A stretch of DNA of 33,067 nucleotides from a bacterium (lineage in GTDB: Bacteria; Armatimonadota; Chthonomonadetes; Chthonomonadales; Chthonomonadaceae), in contig JAJYCW010000033.1 in NCBI GenBank assembly GCA_021777995.1, positions 1-33,067 on the forward strand, in the 5' to 3' direction. Below, in pieces: positions 31,618 through 33,067 of the stretch. The stretch's first letter is position 1. Every line of letters begins with the position of its first letter. The position numbers and the translations under genes are program-made. The notes under the pieces are model-generated. The model did no database searches and was not told the origin of the DNA. It saw only the letters and a program-made list of their open reading frames with translations.

Positions 31618-33067
31618 TTACCTTTCTGCGGCGGGCGCGCTGGTGGATTCAAGACGGTCCATTCTATCCGGCGCCGAGACGCCAAGGAGCGTAAGCAGGT
31701 TCCGCAGAACAATGCGTGCACCATCTACGAGAGCGATTCGGGCCTTTGTGAGCTCCAGCGGTACGTCGCCGTCGCGCGTTGGCAGAACACGACAGTTCTC
31801 ATAGAATAAATTCAACAATCCGGCAAGGTCAATGGCAAAGCGCGTTAGCCGATGAGGTGCATACCTCTGTGCTGCAAGTGTCACCTCACCAGGATAGTCC
31901 GAGAGCCTTCGAAGCAGGTCGAGTTCCCGTGGGTGAGTAAGAAGTCTGTAACCATCCACCTCATTTTCGGGCAGTGTGATATCGCTTTCAGCGGCTTTCC
32001 GCAGTATGTTACAGAGCCTTGCATGCGCATATTGAACGTAGTACACGGGGTTTTCGTTAGACTGGCGTCGTGCGAGCTCCACGTCTACGGTGGTTGGAGT
32101 CTCGTAGGAGTTAAGCAGGAAATAGAAGCGTGCAGCATCTTTCCCAATTTCGTCGACAAGGTCCTCTTTTAGCTCCAGCACGATACCCTTCCGCTTACCA
32201 CCAATGACCGCCTCACCGTCGCGAAGAAGAGATACCATCTGCGTAATCACAATTTCAAGCTGCGAACGATCATATCCTAGAGCGGCCACAGAGGCTTGCA
32301 GACGGGCTACGTAGCCGTGGTGATCGGCCCCTAGGATATCGATGAGTTTCGTAAAGCCACGATCATATTTATTGGCGTGGTAGGCAGCATCCGCAGCGAT
32401 GTAGGTCGCCTTTTCGTTGGATCGTACTAGCACGCGATCTTCGGTATCTCCAAATTCAGTAGATTTCAACCACAGGGCACCATCGCGAGAATAGGTGTAG
32501 CCTCGTTCACTAAGCGTCGCGATGGTGGCCTCTACCGCGCCTGCGTCATAGAGGCTGCTCTCCATGAACCAGCAGTCGTAGTGCACCCCAAACGCTTCCA
32601 GTGCATTACGCTGTGCGAGTATCATCTTTCCTAGCGTCACTTTGCGGAAGTACGCTTCGGTTTCGTCCACCTGCGCCTGAGAGACGGTGGAGGTTGGTGA
32701 GAGTATTTCTAAAACCTGGGACTCGTGAGCGTTACCGATTTCCTCTACAATGGCCCTCGCTATGTCGGTAACGTATTCACCCGGATAGCCCTTCTCAGGA
32801 AATTGGACCGGACCGCGGGCGGCGCTGTTATGAAGTGCCCCCGGCTCAATGCGGCCATCGGGCATGGAAAGCGAGTAGCCAAGTTGCTGTAGGTACCGTG
32901 CCTGAACGGTGCGGGCGAAAACGCTGAGCTGCGACGAGTTGAGTGCATCGTTGATATAGAATTCACGAGCGACCTCATTTCCTTGCGACATGAGAAGGTT
33001 TCCAAGTACGTCGCCAAGTGCAGCCGCCCTGCCGTTTACCACTGAAATCGGTCCGGTTGGGTTTGCA
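31618..33067 (-). CDS. argS: Arginyl-tRNA synthetase (5' end outside window)
   Basis: Class I synthetase that charges tRNA-Arg. The frame runs off the right edge: reading begins ANPTGPISVVNGRAAALGD, so the N-terminal Add1 domain and possibly a few residues of the active site are missing; the internal GTG at 33042 is not the start. The body has YVQYAHARLCNILR and a C-terminal DALR anticodon domain. Two signature motifs are unusual: the usual HVGH is SVVN (33034-33045), and the KMSKS-equivalent MSKR is GGKR (32191-32202, in AVIGGKRKGIVLELKEDLVDEIGKD, split here as AVIGGKRKG then LVDEIGKDAARF). ArgRS lacks a full KMSKS in many species, but a GG variant with a degenerate HIGH is notable. Confidence 0.93.
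   Translation of the reverse strand, partial: ANPTGPISVVNGRAAALGDVLGNLLMSQGNEVAREFYINDALNSSQLSVFARTVQARYLQQLGYSLSMPDGRIEPGALHNSAARGPVQFPEKGYPGEYVTDIARAIVEEIGNAHESQVLEILSPTSTVSQAQVDETEAYFRKVTLGKMILAQRNALEAFGVHYDCWFMESSLYDAGAVEATIATLSERGYTYSRDGALWLKSTEFGDTEDRVLVRSNEKATYIAADAAYHANKYDRGFTKLIDILGADHHGYVARLQASVAALGYDRSQLEIVITQMVSLLRDGEAVIGGKRKGIVLELKEDLVDEIGKDAARFYFLLNSYETPTTVDVELARRQSNENPVYYVQYAHARLCNILRKAAESDITLPENEVDGYRLLTHPRELDLLRRLSDYPGEVTLAAQRYAPHRLTRFAIDLAGLLNLFYENCRVLPTRDGDVPLELTKARIALVDGARIVLRNLLTLLGVSAPDRMDRLESTSAPAAER

Overview
The window is bacterial, about 50-55% G+C by spot counts, with tightly packed genes, Shine-Dalgarno sites and several 4-bp stop/start overlaps. It encodes secreted proteins, peptidoglycan enzymes, a Mn-type superoxide dismutase, Aat, type III pantothenate kinase, FabI and an XPB-type repair helicase. 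That mix fits a free-living, probably diderm bacterium from a less-studied phylum. Armatimonadota is my guess from overall flavour; no marker gene here proves it.

Region A (1-6466) is an accessory, decaying Rhs/YD-repeat region. Four same-strand, near-identical copies of the C-terminal end of an Rhs core (R1 126-553, R2 968-1284, R3 4375-4905, R4 5911-6182) are each followed by a different, non-homologous tail or cargo. None has a proper 5' end. They carry nonsense codons, a truncation or deletions. Between R2 and R3 lie a secreted-protein gene with two in-frame UGA codons but an otherwise unbroken frame, and an intact exported TPR-like protein. After R3 comes a glycine-rich hydrophobic tip broken by an amber codon and a frameshift, then two small ORFs in the place where immunity genes usually sit. 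The layout resembles an archive of displaced Rhs tip cassettes.

Region B (6467-16641) holds housekeeping and signalling genes. On the plus strand are a three-PAS diguanylate cyclase, a nucleoside:H+ symporter-type MFS permease, and Aat. On the minus strand are CoaX, SodA, a ThuA-domain protein, an LD-carboxypeptidase, MurB and an ankyrin-repeat protein. MurB and the LD-carboxypeptidase are 16 nt apart and both act on peptidoglycan.

Region C (16642-23926) has a coupled aldo/keto reductase-SDR pair on the minus strand. A plus-strand run follows: XPB-like helicase, overlapping unknown gene, four-carbon acid-sugar kinase and a PdxA-family dehydrogenase. The last two probably degrade four-carbon sugar acids to DHAP. 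A convergent proline dehydrogenase overlaps the PdxA end.

Region D (24053-28269) starts with a promoter carrying two 17-bp direct repeats spaced exactly 21 bp. It drives a likely operon: D-threonine aldolase/D-serine dehydratase-like enzyme, FabI, an alanine-glyoxylate-type aminotransferase and a membrane-anchored unknown protein.

Region E (28430-33067) has two hairpins between convergent genes. On the minus strand follow argS (5' end off the window, with unusual HIGH and KMSKS motifs), an ASCH-domain protein 6 nt downstream, and a large secreted protein with a sugar-binding-like C-terminus.
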